Positions 1 to 7,515 are shown, counted from the first letter of the stretch. The stretch is DNA of 17,077 nt from Gammaproteobacteria bacterium (GCA_024763185.1 JANTFY010000021.1:1-17077), one strand, 5' to 3'. The notes: generated by a model from the letters alone, not told the origin. Numbers and translations: made by a program.

Positions 1-3000
1 GTCTTCACGGCGATGACGAATTGCTGGTTATGCCGTTCCACGGACCAGTCTGTTCCGCTATAAAGTTGCGCCAAATCAACGCCAGCGCCGGAGTAATCGG
101 TAACCTCCCAGATCTCACCCAGGTCATTGATTGCATGAAAACGGGTATCATCACCGTGCACGGCCACCCAATTGCTGTCGTTACCCACCCGGGTCGGTGA
201 TGACAGTCCACCACCAATACAGCCCCACACCCACAGCGAGCCTTCGGGTTTGATGACCGCCATGGCACTGGAAAGGAAGCTGGCAGGATTGAGATTCAAA
301 TGATCACCGACGTTGTGCGTGGGCCAGTCGTTATCACTACCGATACGTATTGGCTCCCAAACCGTATAAGGTTGACTGTCACCTAGCAGTCCACATTCAT
401 TGAGACCCCAGCCCCACAGGCTGCCATCCTGTTTTACCGCCAGGGTATTCGTGCCGACGGTATTGACCTGGGCCCAGTCAGTGTCGGTGCCAATCTGGAT
501 CGGTGCGTTGTAGGCGCGGGATGATCCATCACCGAGATAACCAAACGGGTTGGTGCCCCAGCCCCACAGCGTGCCATCCGCCTTGATGCCATAGCTGCCA
601 TAGTAGTTGGCAGCAACGGTCAGCCATCTTTGATCGGCCGGCAGTGGCGCGCTCACGGTCAGGTTTGTTTCGGCCAGTATCCCTGACAGCTCGGCCGAGA
701 TGACGGTATTGCCGTCGGATTCTGCAGAAACAAGTCCCTCTTCTTCCTTGATATTTGAAATTGTCGCAACAGCGCTTGTCGAAGAATCCCAGGTTACCTG
801 GTCGGTTATGTCGAGGGTATTACCATTATCATAATGCCCCACCGCACTGTATTGCCGTGTTTGTCCCTCGGTCAAGCGGGTATCCTGCGGATTGATCTGG
901 ATGCTTTCCAGGTGAATGGTAACTGGCTGCTCTACTACGCTGATGGAGGTGTCACCGGTAACACCTCCAAGGGTTGCGGAGACCGTGACACTGCCCGGAG
1001 CATAGGCATGTACCAGGCCCTCGGTGCCAGCGCGGTTGCTTACATTAGCAATAGCCTGGTCTGACGACGACCACACAACAGCCTTGCTGACATCCAGCGT
1101 GGAGCCATCATCATAGTGACCTGTTGCGCTATGTGACTGATAATTACCCACCAGTATTTCGGCATCTACAGGTTGAATCGTAATTGATTCCAGTCCACTC
1201 AAAGGCGTGGTGCAACTCTCAAAGCGAAACACAACCGTTTCGTCACTGGCCGGGCCCAGTTCTACAGCCTGTGATTCAAATTCGACCAGTCGTAAGTTAT
1301 AGGCGCGAACATTAAATGATTCACTGGCGGCCAATGTGAACAGGAAGTTGATTTCACCGTTTTCATTGGTTGTATCGTCCGCTTCAAGCTCTGACGTGTC
1401 GGAGGTCACTTCCACCCAGGTTTGTACCGCCTGGGTGGTCGGGTTATGACACTCACCGATGGCTTCTTCCACGATGACGGTTAACTGGGCGGGGTCTGGT
1501 GCATCCAGATAATTGAGTTCAAGAATGGCATCATCATCGCCACAAATGTCATCAATGACGACCGTATTGGAGGTAATGTTTTGACCGTTGTGGTCAATAA
1601 ACCAGGCCTCGAATGAAAACGCATCGTCCGCCGGCATATTGAGCAGCTTCGTGTCTCGCTCCAGGCCAAGATTAAAAGTATGCGCATAACCGCCGCCAAC
1701 GCGTTCCACATCGAGATTCACATTGACATGTTCTATATGTTCGCCGGTGATCAGTACATTGATGTGGCAACCCAGGCCTCCATTCGCCGGATCGCTTTCA
1801 TCACCGGGCTCGTCCGGGCCATCCGGGCCATCGTCGCCACCGGGTTCAGCATCTCCCGAACCGCCTTCTTGTCCGGGGCCGGGGCCATAGGAGGGAAAAT
1901 CCACGTTGAACCAGGACAGGTGCCGGGTCGTGAGACGGACGTCATACACCTGCGGATCGGTTGCATTCGCTTCGACGATACCCAGGCCGTGATATCGCCA
2001 TTCAGCAGTGGTGTCGTCATAACTCCATAACGGTAACTCATCACCTATTTGAATGGGTAGATTGGTACTCGGATGCAAAAGGTCAGATGGCGTCTGCATG
2101 ACAATATCGACAGGTTGATCAAATTGCGTACCTCTGCGACCGTTTTCGTCAACGATATTTATCGCGGCAAAACCACCGGATATAAACCAACCCTGTTCAA
2201 CGCCCGGATCTGCCTGCCAATCTGCATCGGTAACACTATCCACTGTTGCCTTGTCGAATACCAGGCCACCTGGAAAGGTTGCAAGCGTTTCGCTGCTCAG
2301 GCTGCTAAAGTAAGTGGCCTGTACTTCCAGGTCACCCGTTAGTGGTTCATCGTTGTCATCGGAGATGCGGGTGTCCCGGTCAAGTGCAATGGTTACGGAA
2401 CCCGGATAAGTCACATTGCCGGTCGTACTGACGGTGATATCCTGCTGTAATACGCCACTGTTATTGGCTACTCCCGTGCGGTCGATTTGCGCGCTGGCTC
2501 CGTCAATAAGATTATCCTGTTCGTGCAACAGCAGGTCGAAGTCCACCTCGCCCGGCTGTTTCAGGGTAATGATCCTGCTCGAGGAGAGATATCCCTCTGC
2601 ATGGGCAATCACTTTCACATCATAGGGATAAACATCATCAGTGGTCTGAAATACCAGGCGTCCATCTGCAATCGATAGAGGATCCATAATTTCCACGCCA
2701 AGGCTGTCAAAAACCAGATTACTGCCTTCAGGTCTAAGTTCGATTTGCGCGGCATCCTGATCAGCCGAGGATTCGATTAATTGTCCAGTTTTGGCGTTTC
2801 TGATTTTGCCCAGGATCCGGTTTTTAAATTCAGGTAGGATAGGTGGCGATATCGCAATGCGGACCGTGTCGCTTGCTTGCCCTCCATTACCATCTTCTGC
2901 ACGGACATTGATGGTGTGAAGCCCCTGCGACAGGTTTGATGATGAAAACTGTATTCCCCGGCCAATTTCGCCATCCCTGTCCGACGTCCACACAACCATA

Positions 3001-3224
3001 TTGCCACTGATGGTGTCGCCATCAGGATCAGAAACAGTCGCGGATAACCGGACTTCACTACCCAGCAGGAATGAACGCGCTGACTGAGGCTGATCAATCG
3101 TGATTTCGGGAGCAGAGTTATCGCTTTTTCCATCCCCTCCTCCATTGCACGCAGAGAGCGCTAAGACGAATGCGATAAAAACCAGCTTAAAATTGATGGC
3201 TCTTGTTAAGGTAGTAATATCCAT
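1..3224 (-). CDS. Large multidomain lipoprotein with Ig-like and RCC1-like repeats (3' end outside window)
   Basis: One uninterrupted frame of about 1074 codons runs from ATG at 3224 to the window edge, so the C-terminus is missing. An AAAGGTGG ribosome site lies 5 nt upstream. The N-terminus is a lipoprotein signal peptide with lipobox L23-S-A-C26 followed by Asn, which predicts outer-membrane sorting. Approximate domain order: PKD/cadherin-like Ig fold at 30-125 (DPDGD motif); carboxypeptidase-regulatory-like beta domain at 130-230; a region with a WFNVD motif up to about 440; a Gly/Pro/Asp/Glu linker at 445-485; a Cys-containing beta region at 490-670; two Big_2-type Ig domains at about 674-760 and 768-855 (each with GHYD(D/N)G and a W.SS core); then RCC1-like repeats from 862, with (D/E)G(T/S)LW.WG cores near 884, 936 and 997. 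It is probably a surface-exposed binding or adhesion protein. That role is inferred; ligand and partners are unknown. No enzyme motif was seen. Confidence 0.88.
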   Translation of the reverse strand, partial: MDITTLTRAINFKLVFIAFVLALSACNGGGDGKSDNSAPEITIDQPQSARSFLLGSEVRLSATVSDPDGDTISGNMVVWTSDRDGEIGRGIQFSSSNLSQGLHTINVRAEDGNGGQASDTVRIAISPPILPEFKNRILGKIRNAKTGQLIESSADQDAAQIELRPEGSNLVFDSLGVEIMDPLSIADGRLVFQTTDDVYPYDVKVIAHAEGYLSSSRIITLKQPGEVDFDLLLHEQDNLIDGASAQIDRTGVANNSGVLQQDITVSTTGNVTYPGSVTIALDRDTRISDDNDEPLTGDLEVQATYFSSLSSETLATFPGGLVFDKATVDSVTDADWQADPGVEQGWFISGGFAAINIVDENGRRGTQFDQPVDIVMQTPSDLLHPSTNLPIQIGDELPLWSYDDTTAEWRYHGLGIVEANATDPQVYDVRLTTRHLSWFNVDFPSYGPGPGQEGGSGDAEPGGDDGPDGPDEPGDESDPANGGLGCHINVLITGEHIEHVNVNLDVERVGGGYAHTFNLGLERDTKLLNMPADDAFSFEAWFIDHNGQNITSNTVVIDDICGDDDAILELNYLDAPDPAQLTVIVEEAIGECHNPTTQAVQTWVEVTSDTSELEADDTTNENGEINFLFTLAASESFNVRAYNLRLVEFESQAVELGPASDETVVFRFESCTTPLSGLESITIQPVDAEILVGNYQSHSATGHYDDGSTLDVSKAVVWSSSDQAIANVSNRAGTEGLVHAYAPGSVTVSATLGGVTGDTSISVVEQPVTIHLESIQINPQDTRLTEGQTRQYSAVGHYDNGNTLDITDQVTWDSSTSAVATISNIKEEEGLVSAESDGNTVISAELSGILAETNLTVSAPLPADQRWLTVAANYYGSYGIKADGTLWGWGTNPFGYLGDGSSRAYNAPIQIGTDTDWAQVNTVGTNTLAVKQDGSLWGWGLNECGLLGDSQPYTVWEPIRIGSDNDWPTHNVGDHLNLNPASFLSSAMAVIKPEGSLWVWGCIGGGLSSPTRVGNDSNWVAVHGDDTRFHAINDLGEIWEVTDYSGAGVDLAQLYSGTDWSVERHNQQFVIAVK

Positions 3225-3258
3225 AGCGTCCACCTTTTAATAATGGCTGTATATTTTC

Positions 3259-3287
3259 AGATTACTCCCGCTACATGACTGCAGCAA
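3259..3287 (-). promoter_or_regulatory. Predicted sigma-70 promoter of the lipoprotein gene
   Basis: Read on the minus strand, TTGCTG (3287-3282), a 17-nt spacer and TAATCT (3264-3259) form a reasonable -35/-10 pair. Transcription would start near 3252, leaving a leader of about 28 nt before the ATG at 3224. A second -10-like TATACA lies just downstream, so the exact start is uncertain. Confidence 0.45.
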
Positions 3288-3305
3288 TGGAATCTGGCTG
3301 GACAC

Positions 3306-3319
3306 TTGACTTAAGTCAA
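3306..3319. promoter_or_regulatory. Perfect FNR/FixK-type palindrome upstream of the lipoprotein gene
   Basis: TTGACTTAAGTCAA is a perfect 14-bp palindrome that fits the FNR/FixK-family pattern TTGAY-N4-RTCAA. Measured from the predicted lipoprotein start near 3252, its centre lies at about -60.5, close to the usual class I activator position of -61.5. The match is seen directly in the sequence; the regulator is inferred. A chance palindrome or a site for another CRP-family factor remains possible. Confidence 0.45.
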
Positions 3320-3385
3320 CATCGATTTTGACGCCTATTAACCGGTTGCGCTATACGCTTAAATGGCAACTTCAGAGTCGTGAAA

Positions 3386-3601
3386 TTATGGTGAACCTGG
3401 ATGTAGGTTTACAATCAAGCTTAGAGGAGGTGTTTCAAGTGGTGGGCTCGCTCCGGGCACATAAGAAACTCGTCGCGGTGTTCTCGCTAAACTAAACCAG
3501 CGCTTGAAGATGACATGATCGCCAAGCTTAATCTTAATGGTCGTATCCCGGTAACAGGGGTCAAAAAAATCTGCCGGATATTCAATGAGTGATTTCTTCA
3601 C
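3386..3601 (-). CDS. Doubtful 71-residue hypothetical protein, possibly a truncated gene remnant
   Basis: The frame opens with GTG (3601) and has no convincing ribosome site. The N-terminal part reads like a real protein: an IEYPADFFDPCYRD stretch, then LGDHVIFKRWF and a VSYVPGASPP segment. From memory, a small uncharacterised proteobacterial family has a similar basic GD-V and YVPG-SP pattern followed by a further WVG-containing half. Here the last 20 or so residues are Pro/Leu-rich and look unlike that, so this may be a degraded copy that lost its 3' half. The other frames downstream soon hit stops and do not restore an obvious match. It sits 52 bp after the membrane-protein gene in the same direction. 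If it is not a gene, 3225-3653 is a 429-bp noncoding stretch that holds the lipoprotein promoter and palindrome. Confidence 0.35.
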   Translation of the reverse strand: MKKSLIEYPADFFDPCYRDTTIKIKLGDHVIFKRWFSLARTPRRVSYVPGASPPLETPPLSLIVNLHPGSP

Positions 3602-3653
3602 AACATTTTTTTATGGATTAATATTACGAAAAGATACTGCATGAAATGATTGA

Positions 3654-4088
3654 TTACCCATTCACTAAAGAGGGAATCGAATACAGGATGACAATGATGG
3701 CCATCACTGCCATCACGATATAACTGGAAAAAAACAGTTTGCGCACCTTGTCGGTACCGACTCTGATGCCTTCATGCTGAAAACTTAAATTTTTGGCGGC
3801 TTCCCTGCCGGCGGTATCAAAATAAATCGCGCCACCGATTATTGATACAAGCGGCCACCAGTGATGATCGATTACCATCAAGACACCGGCCATAGGCAGC
3901 CACCCTAAAGTAAAAAGATCCCAGTAGGCGGTATAGCGTTCAGCACGTTGAAAAATTTTATCCGCGGTATGTGCTTTTTCCTGAATGCCCAGGCGTTGTG
4001 CCAGTGGAAAGTTGATCGATGAAATAACCTGGGCAAGATAAAGAACCCCGCCAAAAATGATTAACAGCCATCCTATAATTTCTTGCAT
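3654..4088 (-). CDS. Small multipass membrane protein of unknown function
   Basis: The gene encodes 144 residues. ATG at 4088 is preceded by a GAGG ribosome site at a suitable distance. Four hydrophobic segments are visible at about 3-24, 54-73, 77-92 and 118-139. A soluble loop at 26-53 is rich in charged residues (AHTADKIFQRAERY), and a second one lies at 93-117. No catalytic or cofactor motif was recognised and no family is named. It lies 48 bp downstream of the gamma-glutamylcyclotransferase-fold gene in the same orientation and may share its transcript. An integral inner-membrane location is the only supported inference. Confidence 0.75.
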   Translation of the reverse strand: MQEIIGWLLIIFGGVLYLAQVISSINFPLAQRLGIQEKAHTADKIFQRAERYTAYWDLFTLGWLPMAGVLMVIDHHWWPLVSIIGGAIYFDTAGREAAKNLSFQHEGIRVGTDKVRKLFFSSYIVMAVMAIIVILYSIPSLVNG

Positions 4089-4136
4089 GGTCGCCTCGTG
4101 ATTCTTTGATTAGAATTTTACCGCAGTGAAAATTTT

Positions 4137-4478
4137 TTAGCTGCTTTGTGTGGGTTTTAATGTATAAATATAGGCATCTGTCGACGTATTGCTTTTTACC
4201 TCGACCCGGGTGAGAACACGCTCATAGGCGTCGCCCTCGAATTCATCCAGTTCGGGCCAAAATTCTGCAAGCCTATCGGAGATGAATAAAAAGCCTTCAA
4301 CCCTGTCAGTGTGTTTGTCCAGGATGATGCCGGGATAACCCAGTGCAGACCCCCAACCCCCTTGTTGTAAATGCCCGTTTACCCAGGCCTGCTGCCACGA
4401 GCCACCCAGCTTTTTCAGAATGTGTTCGTTGGGTTGGCCAGGTGCCAATGTACCATAAATAAATAATTTGTTAGTCAT
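4137..4478 (-). CDS. Gamma-glutamylcyclotransferase (AIG2-like) fold protein
   Basis: The gene encodes 113 residues, a normal length for the bacterial GGCT/AIG2-like family. The N-terminal YGTL motif (Y8-L11) followed by APGQPN marks the substrate loop. The LDEFEGDAYER segment carries the conserved acidic residue E81 expected at the catalytic position, and VEGFLF precedes it as usual. Family members release 5-oxoproline from gamma-glutamyl amines or peptides, but many bacterial copies have no known substrate, so the exact reaction is open. The protein has no signal peptide and should be cytosolic. No strong ribosome site precedes the ATG. It lies in a row of small minus-strand genes, 51 bp after the upstream one. 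Confidence 0.85.
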   Translation of the reverse strand: MTNKLFIYGTLAPGQPNEHILKKLGGSWQQAWVNGHLQQGGWGSALGYPGIILDKHTDRVEGFLFISDRLAEFWPELDEFEGDAYERVLTRVEVKSNTSTDAYIYTLKPTQSS

Positions 4479-4529
4479 GTCGAAGCAAGTACTTAAGACG
4501 AGATTTTAAATGAGATTCAACTGATAAAA

Positions 4530-4904
4530 TTACTCAGGTTCAATCTCAATGCGCTCGATATCAGCTACAAAAACAGTTCTTCCTTTAAGGGTTTTGAAGT
4601 GGTCGCTTTTAATATGCTGCTGTTCAGCCTGGTAACTGGTGCGTTCTCCGGTCTGGGTATTAATGACGTGTACGCGAACGGTTGCATAACGCTCGCCAAG
4701 TTCAAAATACATGACGACCAGGGCGCTGATGACCATAAACACCAGGAACAGGTAAGCACCCTGGCGAAACATTTTTTCATTTTCAGTGGGTTCTTTTTTT
4801 TGTAGCGAACGGGTAGCGGGACTTGTAACACTGGCATTTTTTATACGCAGGTATATAACGATGGCGACGATGATGCTGAGGGTGAAAAGTATTTTTAATA
4901 TCAT
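4530..4904 (-). CDS. Two-helix membrane protein of unknown function
   Basis: The frame could open at a TTG (4943), but the ATG at 4904 gives a natural membrane start (MILKILFTLSII) and is preferred; neither has a good ribosome site. The resulting protein has 124 residues, with membrane segments at about 3-19 and 49-66, a basic/polar linker between them, and a C-terminal soluble stretch (71-124) that looks beta-rich and ends in an acidic IERIEIEPE tail. No family was recognised. Its gene is the first of the small minus-strand genes after ubiM, 171 bp from the ubiM stop and separated from it by a hairpin, so it probably has its own promoter. Confidence 0.68.
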   Translation of the reverse strand: MILKILFTLSIIVAIVIYLRIKNASVTSPATRSLQKKEPTENEKMFRQGAYLFLVFMVISALVVMYFELGERYATVRVHVINTQTGERTSYQAEQQHIKSDHFKTLKGRTVFVADIERIEIEPE

Positions 4905-5017
4905 GCGCTTTGTGGTCAGGTGACGATGTCCTATGATAACCAAATATGTTCTCTATGTATCGGAGAGAGGTTTAAATGATTATTCGTTCAGCCACCAGGT
5001 GAGCCGAAAATTCGAGC

Positions 5018-5044
5018 GCTGGCAGGTTGTCGGCTACTGCCAGC
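5018..5044 (-). terminator. Hairpin downstream of ubiM, possible terminator
   Basis: An 8-bp perfect stem (GCTGGCAG at 5018-5025 and CTGCCAGC at 5037-5044) encloses an 11-nt loop, 31 bp past the ubiM stop. On the minus strand the stem is followed by GCTCGAATTTTC, a weak U-rich tail. It could end ubiM transcription, but the poor U-tract leaves this uncertain. Confidence 0.4.
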
Positions 5045-5075
5045 TGTCATTAAATAAAAGTGAAATACAAGTCGA

Positions 5076-6278
5076 TCAAAAGCCAGGGAGCAGTGATTTG
5101 ATCTGATTCCTGGCCATCAGTTTTTGTTGTATGGCCCATTTTACTGGTGGAAAGTTATTGCTGATTCTCAGTGCGGCCTTGCGTATCAGCGTGGCTGGAA
5201 AATCGTCATTGGTAAACAGGCTGACGATGGAGTTGGTGCCATGGTACAAAGGTCGGGTGGTGAGCATGTGTTGCTGTTGATAGCGCCGCAAAACGTCGGC
5301 ACTGTAAAAGCCCTGCTGTTTTTTCTGTGCTGCCATCATCTCGCTGGCCAGTATATCCTGGCCGCTCAAGCCGAGATTGAAACCATGCGCGGTGACCGGG
5401 TGCATACCCACTGCCGCATCGCCAATCAGGGCAAAGCGGTTGGCATAAAAGCGGTTGGCATGTATCCCCACCAGCGGATATGTGAAGCGTTGACCGGTCT
5501 GTTTCATGTCGCCCAGTTTTCCATTCAGGCGCGTTTTAACATCCTCGTTAAAACGGGATTCACTCATCTCCAGTATATCCTGGGCCTGGTTGGATGGCAC
5601 GGTAATGACGATAGAGGACAGATTGCCCGGCATGGGTAAAACGGCCATGGTGCGTCCGTATTGAAAACATTCAAATGCCGTGTGTTGATGACTCAGTTCA
5701 TGTTCCATCCAGCACAGGATAGCAGTGCGACCAAAATCAACACTGCTGGCTGAAATGCCCATTTGTCGGCGTGATGCCGAAAAGCGGGTATCCGCCGCCA
5801 CAATCAGGGAAGCCATGATGGTATCGCCACGGGCCAGTGTGACCTGAGCGTGATTCTCCTGAGTGGAGACCGAGGCAACCTCGCATTGGTCGATCAGCTC
5901 GGCATTGTGCAGGCTGTCAAACTCATCGAAGATGGCCTTTCTGATTAAATGGTTGGAAATCAGGAATCCCAGGGCATCATTCGTTTGTGGACCAGGCGAT
6001 TTAAAGTCGAGCGTGTAGGGTGAATCGCCATCAACAACTTGCGCACATGCAATGGGTGAAATATGCTCATCGCCAATGCGTTGCCAGCTACCCTGTTGTT
6101 TCAATAATTTTCGCGACAGGTGGGTCAGGGCGATATCACGGCCATCAATGGCCGGATCAGCCAGTTGTGAGCGGGATTGTTTTTCAATCACAACAATGTT
6201 CAGGCCGCTGTCACGCAGCGAACAGGCCAGGCTTAAACCGGAAGGGCCAGCACCTATTATTGCGATATCATAATCCAT
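5076..6278 (-). CDS. ubiM: FAD-dependent ubiquinone-pathway hydroxylase, UbiM type
   Basis: This 400-residue flavoprotein belongs to the UbiH/UbiF/COQ6 monooxygenase family. The dinucleotide-binding motif GAGPSG is at 9-14. The DGRDIALTH segment with the nearby HLIRKA stretch is the pattern I associate with UbiM (5-demethoxyubiquinol 5-hydroxylase) rather than UbiH or UbiF. The second FAD-contact motif reads ADTRFSASR, and the GD motif (G286-D287, GDAAVGMHPVTAHGFNLG) is complete. The enzyme would use O2 and reduced flavin to hydroxylate a ubiquinone precursor ring at the inner-membrane face. The start at 6278 (MDYDIAIIG) is preferred because it begins right at the FAD fold and has GGGAAA upstream; a longer frame from 6359 would cover the divergent promoter region. 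The paralogue assignment rests on motif recall and could be wrong among close relatives. Confidence 0.8.
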   Translation of the reverse strand: MDYDIAIIGAGPSGLSLACSLRDSGLNIVVIEKQSRSQLADPAIDGRDIALTHLSRKLLKQQGSWQRIGDEHISPIACAQVVDGDSPYTLDFKSPGPQTNDALGFLISNHLIRKAIFDEFDSLHNAELIDQCEVASVSTQENHAQVTLARGDTIMASLIVAADTRFSASRRQMGISASSVDFGRTAILCWMEHELSHQHTAFECFQYGRTMAVLPMPGNLSSIVITVPSNQAQDILEMSESRFNEDVKTRLNGKLGDMKQTGQRFTYPLVGIHANRFYANRFALIGDAAVGMHPVTAHGFNLGLSGQDILASEMMAAQKKQQGFYSADVLRRYQQQHMLTTRPLYHGTNSIVSLFTNDDFPATLIRKAALRISNNFPPVKWAIQQKLMARNQIKSLLPGF

Positions 6279-6301
6279 AATATTTCCCGACAGAAAAGCC
6301 C

Positions 6302-6329
6302 AGTTTAGGTGGCATAAGGCGCGTAACAA
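6302..6329 (-). promoter_or_regulatory. Predicted ubiM promoter
   Basis: On the minus strand, TTGTTA (6329-6324), a 16-nt spacer and TAAACT (6307-6302) form a -35/-10 pair. The start would be near 6295, giving a 17-nt leader that holds the GGGAAA ribosome site. The -35 element abuts the adjacent FNR-like box, as expected for a class II activated promoter. Confidence 0.45.
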
Positions 6330-6343
6330 TTGAGCCAGATCAA
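6330..6343. promoter_or_regulatory. FNR/CRP-family-like box between ubiM and the cds1-like gene
   Basis: TTGAGCCAGATCAA matches the FNR pattern TTGAT-N4-ATCAA at nine of the ten fixed positions. Its centre is at -41.5 from the predicted ubiM start (6295) and about -40.5 from a possible start of the divergent gene (6377), the class II activator position on both sides. The arrangement is visible in the sequence; binding by FNR, Anr or another CRP-family protein is inferred. CRP shares the TGA-N6-TCA core. Confidence 0.5.
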
Positions 6344-6364
6344 TAAACATGAATATCATCGTCC

Positions 6365-6370
6365 TAAATG
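6365..6370 (+). promoter_or_regulatory. Possible -10 element for the cds1-like gene
   Basis: TAAATG lies 21 nt after the FNR-like box, one base short of the usual 22-nt class II gap, and would start transcription near 6377. An alternative is TTGAGC (6330-6335) with an 18-nt spacer and TATCAT (6354-6359). Both are weak on their own. Confidence 0.3.
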
Positions 6371-6398
6371 GCAGCTACATTACAATGAGGAAACAATA

Positions 6399-7463
6399 AT
6401 GCGTGAATGGGTCAACCAGGCAATAGCCCGAATAGAAGCCGACTTCCAGAGATCTTCAGATACCCATTTGATTCAGGTCGAATTACCGGCCTTGCCCAAT
6501 GTTGATTTTTACCTGAAAGACGAGTCCACCCATCCCAGCGGCAGCCTTAAACACCGCCTTGCGCGTTCCCTGTTTTTATATGGCCTGTGTAACGGTTTTA
6601 TTACCGAGGGCACGCCGATCATAGAGTCCTCTTCCGGCAGTACCGCGGTCTCTGAAGCCTATTTTGCAAAACTGCTGGGGCTGCGTTTTATAGCGGTCAT
6701 GCCGCGAGCCACCTCAAAGGAAAAAATTGAGCAGATCCGTTTTTACCAGGGAGAGTGTCACCTGGTGGACAATGGCGATATCTATGGTGAGGCACGTCGA
6801 CTGGCAAAGGAAATGGATGGGCATTACATCGATCAGTTTACCAATGCAGAGCGTGTCACCGACTGGCGCGGTAATAATAATATTGCCGATTCCATCTTCG
6901 CGCAGATGTCCAGCGAACGTTTCCCGGAACCGGAATGGATTGTTGTCAGCGCCGGAACCGGTGGCACTTCTGCCACTCTGGGACGTTATTTGCGTTATCG
7001 TAAACACCGCACACAACTGTGCGTGGCCGATCCGGAAAATTCGGTATTTTTCGATTATTATAAAACCGGTGACGAGTCCATCACCATCAGGCAGGGGTCC
7101 AATGTTGAAGGCATAGGACGACCACGTGTGGAACCCTCGTTTATTGCCACGGTAATTGACCACATGATCAAGGTGCCGGATGAAGCTTCGTTCGCCACCA
7201 TTCACTTTTTACAGAGGCTGTTAAACCGCCAATGTGGCGGTTCAACCGGTACCAATGTTTACGCGGCATTCCAACTTATGGCGCAGATGCATCATAGGGG
7301 GCAGAGTGCCAGCGTGGTGTCATTGTTATGTGATGGCGGTGAGCGCTATCAGCATACCTATTATAACGATAACTGGCTGTCGCAAAACGGCTATGATTTA
7401 ACCGCCTATACAAACCGGCTGGATGCCTTTTACCATAGTGGGGAATTTCCGGTTGTACTTTAA
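6399..7463 (+). CDS. Cds1-like PLP-dependent L-cysteine desulfhydrase
   Basis: The start at 6399 has GAGGAAA 6 nt upstream and gives MREWVNQAI; an ATG at 6330 lies inside the regulatory box and is not favoured. The 354-residue protein has the fold-type II PLP (cysteine synthase-like) pattern: Schiff-base lysine K51 in HPSGSLKHRLARSLFLYGL, substrate loop SSSGSTAVSEAYFA (77-90), and phosphate loop GTGGT (186-190). The LKDESTHPSGSLKHR block and the stretch after it resemble mycobacterial Cds1, which breaks L-cysteine into H2S, ammonia and pyruvate, more than CysK or CysM. A cysteine synthase or cystathionine beta-synthase-like activity is the alternative. It is cytosolic. It is transcribed divergently from ubiM and shares the FNR-like box, which suggests respiration- or redox-linked control. 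Confidence 0.82.
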   Translation: MREWVNQAIARIEADFQRSSDTHLIQVELPALPNVDFYLKDESTHPSGSLKHRLARSLFLYGLCNGFITEGTPIIESSSGSTAVSEAYFAKLLGLRFIAVMPRATSKEKIEQIRFYQGECHLVDNGDIYGEARRLAKEMDGHYIDQFTNAERVTDWRGNNNIADSIFAQMSSERFPEPEWIVVSAGTGGTSATLGRYLRYRKHRTQLCVADPENSVFFDYYKTGDESITIRQGSNVEGIGRPRVEPSFIATVIDHMIKVPDEASFATIHFLQRLLNRQCGGSTGTNVYAAFQLMAQMHHRGQSASVVSLLCDGGERYQHTYYNDNWLSQNGYDLTAYTNRLDAFYHSGEFPVVL

Positions 7464-7475
7464 AACGAAACACTA

Positions 7476-7496
7476 TTGACACTGAATAAGTGTCAA
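7476..7496. repeat. Inverted repeat between the cds1-like and TolA-like genes
   Basis: Eight-base arms TTGACACT (7476-7483) and AGTGTCAA (7489-7496) are perfect inverse complements around a 5-nt centre. It starts 12 bp after the cds1-like stop and ends 19 bp before the next ATG. No U-tract follows, so a classical terminator is unlikely; a repressor operator or an RNA hairpin in the leader is possible. Confidence 0.5.
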
Positions 7497-7515
7497 GTCG
7501 ACAGGACGTTAATTG

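Noticed and set aside
1680..2030. Plus-strand open frame of 116 codons opposite the lipoprotein gene
   Set aside because: It lies within the continuous minus-strand lipoprotein frame, which gives coherent domains; the plus-strand translation has no recognisable motif or ribosome site.
5124..5639. Plus-strand open frame of 171 codons opposite ubiM
   Set aside because: It is antisense to a clearly conserved flavoprotein with all family motifs; it looks like a mirror of codon bias.
6279..6359. N-terminal extension of ubiM starting at 6359
   Set aside because: It would place 27 extra residues before the FAD fold and cover the FNR-like box and promoter; 6278 has a ribosome-like GGGAAA.
6330..6398. 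Upstream start of the cds1-like gene at 6330
   Set aside because: The codon overlaps the FNR-like box and lacks a ribosome site; ATG at 6399 has GAGGAAA and matches the family N-terminus.
6714..7205. Minus-strand open frame of 163 codons opposite the cds1-like gene
   Set aside because: It is antisense to a well-conserved PLP enzyme; no motif supports it.
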